From Burkholderiales bacterium (lineage in GTDB: Bacteria > Pseudomonadota > Gammaproteobacteria > Burkholderiales > Usitatibacteraceae), in NCBI GenBank assembly GCA_025360815.1, contig JANYBL010000018.1, positions 1-64,000 on the forward strand: a stretch of DNA of 64,000 nucleotides, given 5' to 3'. Of the stretch, positions 27,207 through 37,751 are shown piece by piece (positions within the stretch are counted from its first letter, which is position 1; every line of letters begins with the position of its first letter). Made by a program: the position numbers and the translations under genes. The notes below the pieces were generated by a model that was not told where the DNA came from, did no database searches, and worked only from the letters and a program-made list of their open reading frames with translations.

Positions 27207-28637
27207 TTACATATTCAACGTCCGCTTATCCACGGCCAGTGCGGCTTCACGAACCGCTTCAGACAGCGTTGGATGGCCATGAACGATGCGGGCAATATCT
27301 TCGCTTGCCGCTTTGAATTCCATCGCTACCACGAGTTCTTGAATGAGTTCTGAGGCATGGGCGTGGATGATGTGTGCCCCTAAAATACGGTCGGTTTTGG
27401 CGTCGGCAATGATTTTCACGAATCCGCCGGGAGTGCCCTGTCCTAAGGCTCGTCCATTTGCGGCAAACGGGAACTGGCCGACTTTGGTTTCGATTCCTTC
27501 TGCTTTTAATTGCTGCTCGTTTTTGCCGACCCACGCAATTTCAGGCGAGGTATAGACAATCCACGGGATGGTGTTGAAATCGATGTGCGGTTTTTGCCCC
27601 GCGATAAATTCAGCGACGGCCACCCCTTCGTCCTCAGCCTTGTGCGCGAGCATGGGTCCACGCACCACGTCGCCGATGGCGTAAACATTCGGCACATTGG
27701 TTTGGCAATGGTCATCGACTTCGATCAAGCCGCGATCCGTTATTTTTAGGCCGATGTTTTCACCACCCAAATTGCCGGTGTTCGGAATGCGGCCAACCGA
27801 GATAATCAATTTATCGCATTCGAGCTTTTGCGCTAGCTCTTTGTCGTCTGTGTACTCAACGGTGATGCCGGTTTTTTTCTGGGTAATTTTGCCGACTTTC
27901 ACGCCGAGCTTGATATTCATGTTCTGCTCTTTGGTGAATACTTTCCACGCTTCTTTTTGGATCGCTTCATCAGTCGTACCCAAAAACGTCGGCATGGCCT
28001 CTAAAACCGTAATTTCCGCACCCAGCCTGCGCCACACGCTGCCAAGCTCCAACCCAACCACCCCCGCACCGATTACACCCAAGCGCTTTGGCACTGCACC
28101 GAGCATCAACGCACCTTCGTTATCGCAAATATTGATGTTGTCGACCGCCACATCTGGCAGATGGCGCGCTTTGGAGCCGGTAGCAATGATGACGTTTTTG
28201 GCTTCTACCGTTTCTTTCGCATCGCCATTCGTGACTTCAATTGAAACCAGATCACCTTTGGAAACGAGGCGACCAAAGCCCTTTAGCCAGGTCACTTTGT
28301 TTTTGCGGAATAAAAACTCGATCCCTTTCGTCATCTTGCCAACGATCGTGTCTTTGCGGGCTTGCATTTTGGTGACGTCCATTTTCGCGCCACCGACCGA
28401 AATACCATGGTCGCCAAATTCATGTTCTAGTCGCTCAAAATTCTCGCTTGATTCAAGCAGTGCTTTGGAGGGAATGCAGCCGACGTTCAGGCAAGTTCCG
28501 CCGAGTGCCATTTCGCCTTTTGGGTTCTTCCAACCCTCAATACAGGCCACACTAAAGCCGAGCTGGGCGGCGCGGATCGACGCGATATAACCGCCGGGGC
28601 CGGCACCGATAACCACGACATCAAATTGTTTGCTCAT
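27207..28637 (-). CDS. lpdA: dihydrolipoyl dehydrogenase (E3)
   Basis: FAD disulfide oxidoreductase re-oxidising dihydrolipoamide of the 2-oxoglutarate dehydrogenase complex. 476 aa; FAD-binding GAGPGGYIASIRAAQLG, redox pair GGTCLNVGCIPSK, NAD-binding GAGVVGLELGSVW and the catalytic His-Glu dyad HGHPTLSEAVRE at the C-terminus. Belongs with odhA and odhB just upstream. Confidence 0.96.
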   Translation of the reverse strand: MSKQFDVVVIGAGPGGYIASIRAAQLGFSVACIEGWKNPKGEMALGGTCLNVGCIPSKALLESSENFERLEHEFGDHGISVGGAKMDVTKMQARKDTIVGKMTKGIEFLFRKNKVTWLKGFGRLVSKGDLVSIEVTNGDAKETVEAKNVIIATGSKARHLPDVAVDNINICDNEGALMLGAVPKRLGVIGAGVVGLELGSVWRRLGAEITVLEAMPTFLGTTDEAIQKEAWKVFTKEQNMNIKLGVKVGKITQKKTGITVEYTDDKELAQKLECDKLIISVGRIPNTGNLGGENIGLKITDRGLIEVDDHCQTNVPNVYAIGDVVRGPMLAHKAEDEGVAVAEFIAGQKPHIDFNTIPWIVYTSPEIAWVGKNEQQLKAEGIETKVGQFPFAANGRALGQGTPGGFVKIIADAKTDRILGAHIIHAHASELIQELVVAMEFKAASEDIARIVHGHPTLSEAVREAALAVDKRTLNM

Positions 28638-28664
28638 GATGAGATTCGCTTATTGAAAAATAAA

Positions 28665-28952
28665 TTAGGAAAGCCAAATTCGAGAAACATGCACACCGAG
28701 TGCCGCACAAAAACCGGCGATGAGGGGCGATGTTCCTTTCAGCAAAAACGGCGGGTTTTTAACGAGCTGGGTGATCCAAAGTGTTAACGCCACCGCAACG
28801 CCGACACCCAACACCACCGCGAAATGGTGGCTAATGTAGTGCCCCAAGAATTTGGCAAAAAATACCGTTAAAAAACCAGTCAGCAACGCGCCAACAATGA
28901 AGAAAAAAAATTGAACCAGCAACTGATGGAGCTTAAATTTCGATTTTGCCAT
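28665..28952 (-). CDS. small membrane protein inside the odh operon, unknown
   Basis: 95 aa with two or three hydrophobic segments (about 9-35, 40-60 and 72-90) and a basic N-terminus MAKSKFK. It lies between odhB and lpdA in the same orientation with short spacers (60 and 27 bp). I do not recognise the family. Its fixed place between two subunits of one complex makes co-expression near certain but does not show its function. Confidence 0.65.
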   Translation of the reverse strand: MAKSKFKLHQLLVQFFFFIVGALLTGFLTVFFAKFLGHYISHHFAVVLGVGVAVALTLWITQLVKNPPFLLKGTSPLIAGFCAALGVHVSRIWLS

Positions 28953-29012
28953 GTTTGCGGTTCAGCACTGTTTGTCGATTGGGCACGTTCTACGTGCCCA
29001 GCCTGCAATCCA

Positions 29013-30233
29013 TTAAATATCCAGCAGCAAACGCGCCGGGTCTTCCAATGCCTCTTTCATCGCCACTAACGCCAACACCGCTTCGCGACCGTCGATAATG
29101 CGATGGTCGTAGCTCATCGCCAAATAATTCATCGGTCGAATCACGATTTGACCGTTCTCCACCACGGCGCGGTCTTTGGTGGCATGCACACCCAAGATGG
29201 CTGATTGCGGCGGGTTGATGATCGGCGTTGATAGCATCGAGCCAAACACGCCGCCATTGGAAATCGAGAACGTGCCGCCGGTTAAATCCTCAATGGTCAT
29301 TTTGCCGTCTTTGGCTTTTTGGCCGAATGCAGCGATTTGCTTTTCAATGCCGGCAATCGATAATTGATCGGCATCGCGCAGCACCGGCACCACCAAGCCA
29401 CGCTCCGTGCCCACTGCAATACCGATATCGTAATAGCCGTGGTAAACGATATCGCTACCGTCAACCGAAGCGTTCACAATCGGATATTTTTTAAGTGCAT
29501 GGACGGCAGCTTTGACGAAAAACGACATGAAGCCCAATTTAACGCCATGTTCTTTTTCAAACTTGTCTTTGTAAGTATTACGCAGGTTAATAACGGGCGC
29601 CATGTTGACTTCGTTGAAGGTTGTCAAGATCGCGGCGGTTGATTGAGATTGCACCAAACGCTCGGCAATGCGGGCGCGAAGGCGCGACATTGGGACACGT
29701 TGCTCGCTACGATCGCCTTGTGGAATGACAACCGCGGGCGCGGCAGGTTTTGCAGCGGCCGGTGCTGCTGACGCTGTTCCGCCCGCAACTTTATTGACCA
29801 CATCTTCTTTGGTAACGCGGCCGCCACGCCCAGTCCCCGAAACATCGGTGACGTTATTTTCTGCCGCGATTTTTGTAGCGGCAGGGCTCATTGCCGCGCT
29901 GGGGCTAGCAACGGCTGTTGCCACTAGGGGGGCTGCCTTTGGCGGCGCAGCGACGCTAGGATTGACCCCGGAAGCAGCGCCAACGCTAGACTTTGCCTCA
30001 GTATCAATCACCGCAATCACCTCAGCGGCAACCACGGTTGAGCCGTCGCCCCGTGCGATGCTGACGAGCACACCATCGGCAGGCGCGGGTAGCTCCATCA
30101 CCACTTTATCGGTTTCGATATCGATCAAATTTTCATCGCGCTTGACGGCCTCACCGATTTTCTTATGCCAAGAAACCAGCGTTGCTTCAGAAATAGACTC
30201 AGACAATACAGGGACTTTGACTTCGATTTTCAT
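29013..30233 (-). CDS. odhB: 2-oxoglutarate dehydrogenase E2, dihydrolipoamide succinyltransferase
   Basis: Core acyltransferase of the 2-oxoglutarate dehydrogenase complex. 406 aa: lipoyl domain 1-77 with the lipoylated Lys in [13 protein letters not shown], an Ala/Pro-rich linker about 80-115, the E1/E3-binding domain ([21 protein letters not shown], quoted short: [12 protein letters not shown]), and the catalytic domain with [13 protein letters not shown] near the C-terminus. The first linker contains a probable copy of the CTAG-bounded repeat. Downstream of odhA by about 130 bp. Confidence 0.96.
   Translation of the reverse strand: MKIEVKVPVLSESISEATLVSWHKKIGEAVKRDENLIDIETDKVVMELPAPADGVLVSIARGDGSTVVAAEVIAVIDTEAKSSVGAASGVNPSVAAPPKAAPLVATAVASPSAAMSPAATKIAAENNVTDVSGTGRGGRVTKEDVVNKVAGGTASAAPAAAKPAAPAVVIPQGDRSEQRVPMSRLRARIAERLVQSQSTAAILTTFNEVNMAPVINLRNTYKDKFEKEHGVKLGFMSFFVKAAVHALKKYPIVNASVDGSDIVYHGYYDIGIAVGTERGLVVPVLRDADQLSIAGIEKQIAAFGQKAKDGKMTIEDLTGGTFSISNGGVFGSMLSTPIINPPQSAILGVHATKDRAVVENGQIVIRPMNYLAMSYDHRIIDGREAVLALVAMKEALEDPARLLLDI
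29956..29995 (-). repeat. CTAG-bounded dispersed repeat, probable copy 5 (odhB linker)
   Basis: On the coding strand AAAGTCTAGCGTTGGCG is 16/17 identical to the zapE-lpdA spacer copy; similarity then fades, ending at a second CTAG 30 bp on. It begins just after the lipoyl domain and encodes [12 protein letters not shown]. The linker is low-complexity, so chance similarity is harder to exclude here. Confidence 0.4.
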
Positions 30234-30361
30234 GTTGATCCTTTTTATCTTTAAACTTTTGGCTTTTAGTTTTAACTGCTAGCAACGAACAGATGGCTTT
30301 GCTTCAATCTTGGGCTGATGACGAGGTTGATGGAAACAGATGGGCTTGAATTGAATTGGAT

Positions 30362-33235
30362 TTACTTTTCTTCCATGACAACAGCCAACGACAACGCAAC
30401 ATTTACCAGCGCCTTCTGCTGCTCGGTGTGCTTCGCCAAGTAGCCGACTGCGGGCGACGCCGAGGAGGCACGCAGCGCATAAGATAGCTTTTGCGTGTCT
30501 TTTAACGGACGCTGCAAATAATGCTGAATACGATGCCAAGCGCCCTGATTCTTCGGCTCTTCCTGTGTCCAGACGACTGACTTGGCATTGGGATAAAGTG
30601 CGATTTGCGCAGCATATTCTTCGTGCGGAAACGGATACAACTGCTCAACGCGGATGATCGCGATATCGTCAATTTCACGCTTTTGGCGTTCTGCCAGCAA
30701 ATCAAAATAAACTTTGCCCGAGCAAAGCACGACACGTTTTACTTTCTTGGCGGCCATTTTCTCCGCTTCACCCATCACCACTTCAAATTTACCGTTCGCC
30801 AATTCTTCCATGGACGACGACGATTCCTTTTTACGCAACAATGACTTCGGCATCATCACAATCAACGGTTTGCGCATTTTACGAATCGCTTGGCGACGGA
30901 TCATGTGGAACAATTGTGCAGGGGTTGACGGCACCACGACTTGCATATTGTGTTCGGCGCACAGCTGCAAATAGCGCTCAAGCCGCGCCGATGAGTGCTC
31001 GGGGCCCTGCCCTTCGTAACCATGCGGCAGGAACATTGAGAGGCCGCACAAACGCCCCCACTTTGCTTCGCCTGATGAAATAAATTGATCAATCACCACC
31101 TGCGCGCCGTTGGCAAAATCACCGAACTGGGCTTCCCAAATGACCATCTCAAAGGGCTGCGCCGTAGAATAGCCGTATTCAAACCCCAGTACCGCTTCTT
31201 CGGACAACAACGAATCAATCACAACAAAATTCGCCTGCTTTTCCTGAATATTTTGCAACGGAATATAGATGCCCGAATCCCATTTTTCACGGTTCTGGTC
31301 ATGCATCACTGCATGGCGGTGCGCGAACGTGCCACGCCCGCAATCTTGGCCGCTCATCCTTACGGGGAAATCGGTCGCAACCAAGCTAGCATAAGCCAAG
31401 TTCTCGGCCATCCCCCAATCCAGCGGTTGTTCACCACGTCCCATTTTGCGCCGCCCTTCAAGCAGTTTTTCAACTGACATATGGCACTTAAAATCGGACG
31501 GGATTTGCGTCAAGCGCTCGGCATAAAACTTAAGCTTGTCCATCGGTACGGTAGTGTCAGCGGGCTCGCGCCAATCCTTGCCCAAGTAGGGCGCCCAATC
31601 AACGGCGAGCGGCGGCTTGATGCCGTATAAAATTTTGGTATTGGTGCTCTTGCCGGCATCCAGACGCGCGCGGATATTCGTCACGAGATCATCACCGTAC
31701 GTGGCACCGACGGTTCCCTCAGCGGCCAGCCGATCTGCGTACAGCTTGCGGGTACCGGGGTGCTGCGCGATTTTTTTGTACATTAATGGCTGTGTCACAA
31801 ACGGCTCGTCTTGCTCGTTGTGGCCGAGCTTTCGGAAACACACTAAATCGATCACGACATCTTTATGAAATTTCATGCGATAAGCTAACGCGATACGGCC
31901 GATCATCAACACTGATTCCGGGTCGTCTGCGTTCACGTGGAACACGGGCGCTTCGATCATCTTCGCGATGTCGGTACAATAAAGTGATGAGCGGGTATCG
32001 CGGGTGTCAGAGGTCGTGAAGCCAACTTGATTGTTGATGACGATATGCACCGTGCCGCCAGTTTTAAACCCGCGCGTTTGCGACAGCGCCATCGTTTCCA
32101 TAATCACGCCCTGCCCGGCAAAAGCGGCATCACCGTGGATCAAAATTGGCATGACCTCATTGCCTTCAACATCGCGGCGACGATGCTGGCGGGCGCGGAC
32201 GGAGCCCTCAACCACCGGATTAACAATTTCCAAATGCGACGGATTAAAGGCCAGCGTCAAATGCACGCCGCCGCCTTTGGTTTGTATGTCAGATGAAAAA
32301 CCCTGATGGTATTTCACATCGCCAGAGCCCAGCTCATGTGCGTGCTTGCCTTCAAATTCGCTGAATAAATCAGCAGGCAATTTACCCAGGCTGTTCACCA
32401 ACACATTCAAACGCCCACGATGCGCCATGCCAAGTACAACTTCTTTGGTGCCGCGTTCACCCGCGTTTTGAATGATGTCGTCCAACAACGGAATGACCGA
32501 CTCGCCGCCCTCAAGCGAAAAACGCTTTTGACCGACATAGCGGGTATGCAAATATTTCTCGAGCGTTTCAGACGCGCTTAAACGCTCCAACAAAAATTGT
32601 TTTTCCTCCACTGTGAGCTTCGGCTGGGATTGCACCGATTCGAGTTGCCCTTGGATCCAGCGCTTCTGCTCTGTAACCGAGATGTACATATACTCGACAC
32701 CGACGTAACTGCAATAGGTTCGCTTCACCGCCGCCACAATTTCACGCAACTTCGCTTTTTCGGCACTTCCGGCAATGCCGCCTTGCCATGAACCGAACGC
32801 GAATTCACTTTCCATGTCGGCTTCCGTCAAACCGTAGTAGCTCAACTCAAGCTCGGGGACCGGCAAACGCTCGCTGCGCTTTAACGGATCGAGCGAGGAA
32901 TGGCGCGAACCGAGCACGCGATGCGCGCGAATAAATTGCAACACCTTGAACGATTTTTTTTCATCCGCACTTTGGCTGCCGCCACCACCAACATTCACGT
33001 AAGCAATGCGGCCGCCACCGAGCTTGGCGCGTTCTGCAAAGGCTTCTATCACCTGTGTGTGCGCGACGTCTTTGATGGTACTGCCCGCGACGTTCGGCAG
33101 ACTGTCAAACTGTGTCCGCCACGTTTCGGAGACTGACGCCGGATCAAGCAAATATTGCTCGTACAGCTCTTCAATATACGGTGCATTGGCACCAAAAAAC
33201 ACGGATGATTGGGTGAGTTCGCGCATCATGATCAA
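30362..33235 (-). CDS. odhA: 2-oxoglutarate dehydrogenase E1
   Basis: Thiamine-diphosphate-dependent decarboxylating subunit. 957 aa, normal for the family. Visible are the N-terminal FFGANAPYIEELYEQYL E2-contact segment, GMAHRGRLNVL, HGDAAFAGQGVI (ThDP region), HNEQDEPFVTQP and the C-terminal EEPKNQGAWHRIQHYL. The Mets at residues 3-4 are alternative starts. Lies between gltA and odhB. Confidence 0.97.
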   Translation of the reverse strand: MIMMRELTQSSVFFGANAPYIEELYEQYLLDPASVSETWRTQFDSLPNVAGSTIKDVAHTQVIEAFAERAKLGGGRIAYVNVGGGGSQSADEKKSFKVLQFIRAHRVLGSRHSSLDPLKRSERLPVPELELSYYGLTEADMESEFAFGSWQGGIAGSAEKAKLREIVAAVKRTYCSYVGVEYMYISVTEQKRWIQGQLESVQSQPKLTVEEKQFLLERLSASETLEKYLHTRYVGQKRFSLEGGESVIPLLDDIIQNAGERGTKEVVLGMAHRGRLNVLVNSLGKLPADLFSEFEGKHAHELGSGDVKYHQGFSSDIQTKGGGVHLTLAFNPSHLEIVNPVVEGSVRARQHRRRDVEGNEVMPILIHGDAAFAGQGVIMETMALSQTRGFKTGGTVHIVINNQVGFTTSDTRDTRSSLYCTDIAKMIEAPVFHVNADDPESVLMIGRIALAYRMKFHKDVVIDLVCFRKLGHNEQDEPFVTQPLMYKKIAQHPGTRKLYADRLAAEGTVGATYGDDLVTNIRARLDAGKSTNTKILYGIKPPLAVDWAPYLGKDWREPADTTVPMDKLKFYAERLTQIPSDFKCHMSVEKLLEGRRKMGRGEQPLDWGMAENLAYASLVATDFPVRMSGQDCGRGTFAHRHAVMHDQNREKWDSGIYIPLQNIQEKQANFVVIDSLLSEEAVLGFEYGYSTAQPFEMVIWEAQFGDFANGAQVVIDQFISSGEAKWGRLCGLSMFLPHGYEGQGPEHSSARLERYLQLCAEHNMQVVVPSTPAQLFHMIRRQAIRKMRKPLIVMMPKSLLRKKESSSSMEELANGKFEVVMGEAEKMAAKKVKRVVLCSGKVYFDLLAERQKREIDDIAIIRVEQLYPFPHEEYAAQIALYPNAKSVVWTQEEPKNQGAWHRIQHYLQRPLKDTQKLSYALRASSASPAVGYLAKHTEQQKALVNVALSLAVVMEEK

Positions 33236-33381
33236 GGCCTCGGTTTGCGATACAACTTAAATAATTTTGGCAACTAGAAAGGGCTTATGGTTTAAAAGTC
33301 ATTTACTGACGTGCTCTTCAAACGGGGCCAACTTTCGGTGGTAAGGCATTTACGCCCAATACGGCACACCAGAACAGGGGT

Positions 33382-34683
33382 TTACAACTTGCTTTTATCA
33401 ATATCCCGACGTGCGGCGCCCACATACAACTGGCGCGGACGACCAATTTTGTATTCAGGATCAGCGATCATTTCGTTCAACTGCGCAATCCAGCCCACAG
33501 TACGGGCAAGCGCAAAAATGGCGGTGAATAGCGGCACCGGAATGCCGATCGCTTTTTGCACAATGCCAGAGTAAAAATCGACGTTCGGGTATAACTTCCG
33601 GCTGACAAAATAATCATCTTCAAGCGCAATCTTTTCCAGCGCCATTGCGAGCTTGAATAATGGATCGTCTTGCAGGCCAAGTTCGTTTAACACTTCATAA
33701 CAAGTCTCGCGCATCAGCTTGGCGCGTGGGTCGTAATTTTTGTAAACACGATGACCAAAGCCCATTAGGCGAACGCTTGAATCTTTGTCTTTTACTTTGG
33801 CAATGAATTCGCCAATTTTAGGCAAACCGCCATCACGCTGAATGTCGTAGAGCATATTGAGCGCTGCCTCGTTCGCACCACCGTGCGCCGGCCCCCACAG
33901 GCATGCGACACCAGCTGCAATGGCGGCGAATGGGTTAGTGCCACTCGATGCACAGAGGCGCACCGTCGAGGTGGAAGCGTTTTGCTCGTGGTCAGCATGC
34001 AGGATAAAAATGCGGTCCAGAGCACGGGTTAAGACATTATTGGTTTTGTAGTCCTCAGCGGGAACGGCAAACATCATCTGCATGAAGTTAGCCGTATAAC
34101 TCAAATTATTACGTGGATAAACCAATGGCTGGCCGACGGTGTATTTGTAAGCCATTGCAGTCAGCGTGGGTAGCTTGGCAATTAAACGAATCGCCGAAAT
34201 ATCGCGCTGTTTTTCATCGTGCAAGCTCATCGAATCGGGGTAAAACGACGACATCGCGCCGACCAAGCCCGTCATCACCGACATCGGATGTGCATCGCGG
34301 CGGAACCCGCGCAAGAAAAACTGCATTTGTTCATGCACCATGGTGTGATTCGTCACGCGGCTCACGAAATCTTTACGCTGTTCAGGATTCGGTAAATCGC
34401 CGTACAACAGCAAATGGCATACCTGCATGAAATCGCATTCCGTGGCGAGTTGCTCAATCGGGTAGCCGCGATAAAGCAATTCACCTTTGTCGCCATCAAT
34501 AAAAGTGATGTTGGAATTACACGATGCCGTGGACATAAAACCGGGATCGTAGGTAAACATGCCGGTCTGCGCATAGAGTTTACGGATATCGATCACATCG
34601 GGGCCGTGTGTGCCGCCGTATGTGGGCAACTCAACGATTTTGCCATCAGGTAGCGTCAGTATTGCTTTGCCTTTTGCGTCCAT
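33382..34683 (-). CDS. gltA: citrate synthase
   Basis: Hexameric-type (type II) citrate synthase of 433 aa, condensing acetyl-CoA and oxaloacetate. Catalytic residues lie in [27 protein letters not shown] and [16 protein letters not shown] distinct paralogue, prpC, occurs at 46.4 kb. Between sdhE and odhA on the minus strand. Confidence 0.96.
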   Translation of the reverse strand: MDAKGKAILTLPDGKIVELPTYGGTHGPDVIDIRKLYAQTGMFTYDPGFMSTASCNSNITFIDGDKGELLYRGYPIEQLATECDFMQVCHLLLYGDLPNPEQRKDFVSRVTNHTMVHEQMQFFLRGFRRDAHPMSVMTGLVGAMSSFYPDSMSLHDEKQRDISAIRLIAKLPTLTAMAYKYTVGQPLVYPRNNLSYTANFMQMMFAVPAEDYKTNNVLTRALDRIFILHADHEQNASTSTVRLCASSGTNPFAAIAAGVACLWGPAHGGANEAALNMLYDIQRDGGLPKIGEFIAKVKDKDSSVRLMGFGHRVYKNYDPRAKLMRETCYEVLNELGLQDDPLFKLAMALEKIALEDDYFVSRKLYPNVDFYSGIVQKAIGIPVPLFTAIFALARTVGWIAQLNEMIADPEYKIGRPRQLYVGAARRDIDKSKL

Positions 34684-34736
34684 TCTTGTTCTCCAAAAAA
34701 GTTCGACCGGTAAATTTATTCTAAAACGGGTTGTGG

Positions 34737-35027
34737 CTAAATTGCCGGCGATGCACCGACAATACGTTTGACCATCGCCGCTATAGCTGCCCCCGACTCC
34801 ACCCCATGCGGTACATCCGGGCTAGACTTTCGACCCATCAGCAAATCCAGCAAATCGTTATCACCCAACTGCAACAGTGCGTCCAATATATCTAGTTCTT
34901 CAATACTCAAATTGGTCAATTCTGCTTGCAAAAACTTACTCAGCAATAGATCATTTTCCAACAATCCCCGCCGCGCTTTCCAGCGGAGTCTGTCTAAGCG
35001 TCGGTCATCGTCCGGCACGGCGCTCAT
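34737..35027 (-). CDS. sdhE: succinate dehydrogenase flavinylation factor SdhE
   Basis: 96-aa helical protein promoting covalent FAD attachment to Sdh[18 protein letters not shown] carries the RGxxE motif of the family (RGLLE), and [16 protein letters not shown] is the conserved second half. Directly downstream of sdhB (about 40 bp), upstream of gltA. Confidence 0.92.
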   Translation of the reverse strand: MSAVPDDDRRLDRLRWKARRGLLENDLLLSKFLQAELTNLSIEELDILDALLQLGDNDLLDLLMGRKSSPDVPHGVESGAAIAAMVKRIVGASPAI

Positions 35028-35066
35028 CGCTCGCTAACCGTGCTAGAAAACGGGTAGAGCAACAAT

Positions 35067-35765
35067 TTAAACACCGCGCTTCACCATCATTTCCTTGATC
35101 TTGCCGATCGCAAGCGAAGGATTTAATCCTTTCGGGCACACGTCAACGCAATTCATAATAGTGTGGCAACGGAACAGGCGATATGGATCTTCCAGATTAT
35201 CCAACCGCTCATTGGTCGCTTGATCACGCGTATCAGCGATGAAACGATATGCCGCCAACAAGCCAGCTGGGCCGACAAATTTATCCGGATTCCACCAAAA
35301 GGACGGGCAAGCTGTCGAGCAACAGGCGCACAGAATGCACTCATATAAGCCATCTAATTCCAGACGATCCGTTGGGCTTTGCAGGCGTTCGGTTTCGGGC
35401 GGTGTGTCGTGGTTAATCACGAACGGTTTGATTGAATGATATTGCTTGAAAAACTGCGTCATATCGACGATCAAGTCGCGAATAATTGGCAAGCCAGGTA
35501 AAGGTTTTAAGACAACCGGCTCTTTTAAATCTGATATTTTGGTGACGCAAGCCAAACCGTTTTTACCGTTAATGTTCATGGCATCCGAACCACAAACGCC
35601 TTCGCGGCAAGAGCGGCGTAGCGATAGCGTGTCGTCAACGGATTTAATACGAATTAGCGCGTCCAACAACATCCGGTCAGATGGCTCAAGGGCAATGTCG
35701 TATTCTTTGAAATACGGCTTAGCGTCGAGGTCTGGATCGTAGCGATAAATTTTGAATTTCATCAT
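35067..35765 (-). CDS. sdhB: succinate dehydrogenase iron-sulfur subunit
   Basis: 232 aa carrying three iron-sulfur clusters between flavin and quinone. [2Fe-2S] ligands in SCREGVCGSDAM with the later Cys in GLACVTK, [4Fe-4S] ligands in CILCACCSTACP, and [3Fe-4S] ligands around RCHTIMNCVDVCPKGLNP. Follows sdhA by about 100 bp. Confidence 0.97.
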   Translation of the reverse strand: MMKFKIYRYDPDLDAKPYFKEYDIALEPSDRMLLDALIRIKSVDDTLSLRRSCREGVCGSDAMNINGKNGLACVTKISDLKEPVVLKPLPGLPIIRDLIVDMTQFFKQYHSIKPFVINHDTPPETERLQSPTDRLELDGLYECILCACCSTACPSFWWNPDKFVGPAGLLAAYRFIADTRDQATNERLDNLEDPYRLFRCHTIMNCVDVCPKGLNPSLAIGKIKEMMVKRGV

Positions 35766-35866
35766 ATTCTCTCAAGAACGGGGAGGGTAAGGTGCGAAGC
35801 GCGAAAGGAGTCAACCGACACCTCACTCCTCGCAGCGTCACTGACGCCCTCACCACTCACCTAAAA

Positions 35867-37660
35867 TTAATAGGTACGCGCTTTCGGCGCAAAAGATTCG
35901 ACCGTCAGCGGGTTCAAATTCACTGGCTTGTATTCGATTTTGTCTGTGCCTTTATACCAAAGCGAGTGCTTCAACCAATTTGCATCATCTCGACCGTTCA
36001 CGAAGCCGGGGCGATCATGAAAATCAGCGCGATCATGCGCGCCGCGGGTTTCTTTACGGTTTTCAGCCGACACCATGGTTGATACCGCAACTTCGATCAG
36101 ATTTTGTAATTCCAGCGCTTCAATCCGAGCGGTATTAAAAACTTTGCTTTTGTCTTTGATCATCAAATTTTCAGCGCGGGCCGCGACTTCTTTGATCTTA
36201 GTCACCCCGGACACCAGCATGTCGGGGAAGCGGAAAACACCGCAGTGGGCCTGCATGGTTTGGCGCATGGCGTCACCGACTTCATGAACGCTTTCACCGT
36301 TGATTTGACTATCCAATTTGGCCAATCGCGCGAGTGAAGCCTGCCCTGCATCAGCAGGCAACTCTTTGTGCTCAGGGTTTTGCTTAATGTATTCAATCAT
36401 TGAGTCGCCTGCTGATTTGCCCATCACCAGCAAATCAGTGAGCGAGTTTGTGCCGAGACGGTTCGCGCCGTGGATGGACGCGCAACCCACCTCGCCCGCC
36501 GCGTAGAACCCGGAGACGGCTGCGTTTGGATTGCCGTCTCTCGGCACGACTACCTCACCGCGATAGTTGGTCGGAATACCGCCCATTTGATAGTGACAAG
36601 TTGGCACGACTGGAATCGGCTCTTTGACCGGGTCCACGTTCGCAAATTTAACCGCGATTTCGCGGATTCCCGGTAGGCGCTTGTTGATGACTTCGGGACC
36701 CAAGTGGTCAAGCTTCAATAAAATATAATCTTTATTGGGTCCGGCACCGCGCCCTTCCTTGATTTCGGTTGCCATCGCACGCGACACTACGTCGCGCGAG
36801 GCTAAATCTTTCATGGTTGGCGCATAGCGTTCCATAAAGCGTTCGCCATTACCGTTTAGCAAAATGCCGCCCTCTCCACGAACACCTTCCGTAATAAGCA
36901 CACCTGCACCAGCCACGCCGGTTGGGTGAAACTGCCAGAATTCCATGTCTTCCAGCGGGATGCCCGCGCGAGCCGCCATGCCTAAGCCGTCGCCGGTGTT
37001 GATAAACGCATTGGTGGACGACGCGTAAATTCGCCCTGCTCCGCCGGTCGCGAAAACCGTCGCCTTTGCTTGGAAAATCATCGTTTCGCCGGTTTCCATT
37101 TCCATCGCGGTCACACCCAAGACGTCGCCTGCCTCGTTGCGAATCAAGTCTAACGCCATCCATTCGACGAAGAACTGGGTGTTAGCAAACACATTACGTT
37201 GATAAAGCGTGTGCAACATTGCGTGACCGGTACGATCGGCCGCACAGCAGGAACGCTGGACGGGCTTCTCGCCAAAATTTTGTGAGTGACCGCCGAACGG
37301 GCGCTGATAAATCGTGCCGTTTTCGTTACGGTCAAACGGCATGCCGAAATGCTCTAACTCGCGCACCGCTTCCGGTGCTTTTTTGCACATGAATTCAATC
37401 GCATCTTGGTCACCGAGCCAGTCGGAACCTTTGATCGTGTCATACATGTGCCAGTGCCAATTGTCCTCACCCATATTGCCGAGCGAAGCCCCAACACCGC
37501 CCTGCGCAGCCACGGTATGGGAGCGCGTCGGGAATACTTTTGAGAGAACCGCGACTTTTAAGCCCGCAGTAGAAAGCTGCAATGCCGCGCGCAGCCCCGA
37601 GCCACCGGCGCCAACCACAACAGCATCATATTTACGAACAGGAATAGACGGATTTGCCAT
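35867..37660 (-). CDS. sdhA: succinate dehydrogenase flavoprotein subunit
   Basis: 597-aa catalytic subunit with covalent FAD. N-terminal VVGAGGSGLRAALQLS dinucleotide fold, flavinylation His in SHTVAAQGG, RPFGGHS and the catalytic Arg region EGVRGEGGILLN, HxxR segment GANRLGTNSLTDLLV near 400. The C-terminus ends SFAPKARTY as usual. Follows sdhD. Confidence 0.97.
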   Translation of the reverse strand: MANPSIPVRKYDAVVVGAGGSGLRAALQLSTAGLKVAVLSKVFPTRSHTVAAQGGVGASLGNMGEDNWHWHMYDTIKGSDWLGDQDAIEFMCKKAPEAVRELEHFGMPFDRNENGTIYQRPFGGHSQNFGEKPVQRSCCAADRTGHAMLHTLYQRNVFANTQFFVEWMALDLIRNEAGDVLGVTAMEMETGETMIFQAKATVFATGGAGRIYASSTNAFINTGDGLGMAARAGIPLEDMEFWQFHPTGVAGAGVLITEGVRGEGGILLNGNGERFMERYAPTMKDLASRDVVSRAMATEIKEGRGAGPNKDYILLKLDHLGPEVINKRLPGIREIAVKFANVDPVKEPIPVVPTCHYQMGGIPTNYRGEVVVPRDGNPNAAVSGFYAAGEVGCASIHGANRLGTNSLTDLLVMGKSAGDSMIEYIKQNPEHKELPADAGQASLARLAKLDSQINGESVHEVGDAMRQTMQAHCGVFRFPDMLVSGVTKIKEVAARAENLMIKDKSKVFNTARIEALELQNLIEVAVSTMVSAENRKETRGAHDRADFHDRPGFVNGRDDANWLKHSLWYKGTDKIEYKPVNLNPLTVESFAPKARTY

Positions 37661-37751
37661 GCTAAAAATGCCTCAATATTGAACAAAAACTCGGAGCGCC
37701 ACCATAGACGCACCGTTTGAAAAAATATCAAAAATATTAAACCCGAAAAAT

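Noticed and set aside
27697-28590. 297-aa plus-strand ORF
   Set aside because: Antisense shadow of lpdA, whose protein is unmistakable; the same applies to 29668-30282 (odhB) and 63361-63795 (ompA).
34815-34835. AAAGTCTAGC in sdhE resembling the repeat start
   Set aside because: Only nine bases match and the continuation differs; sdhE has normal length there.
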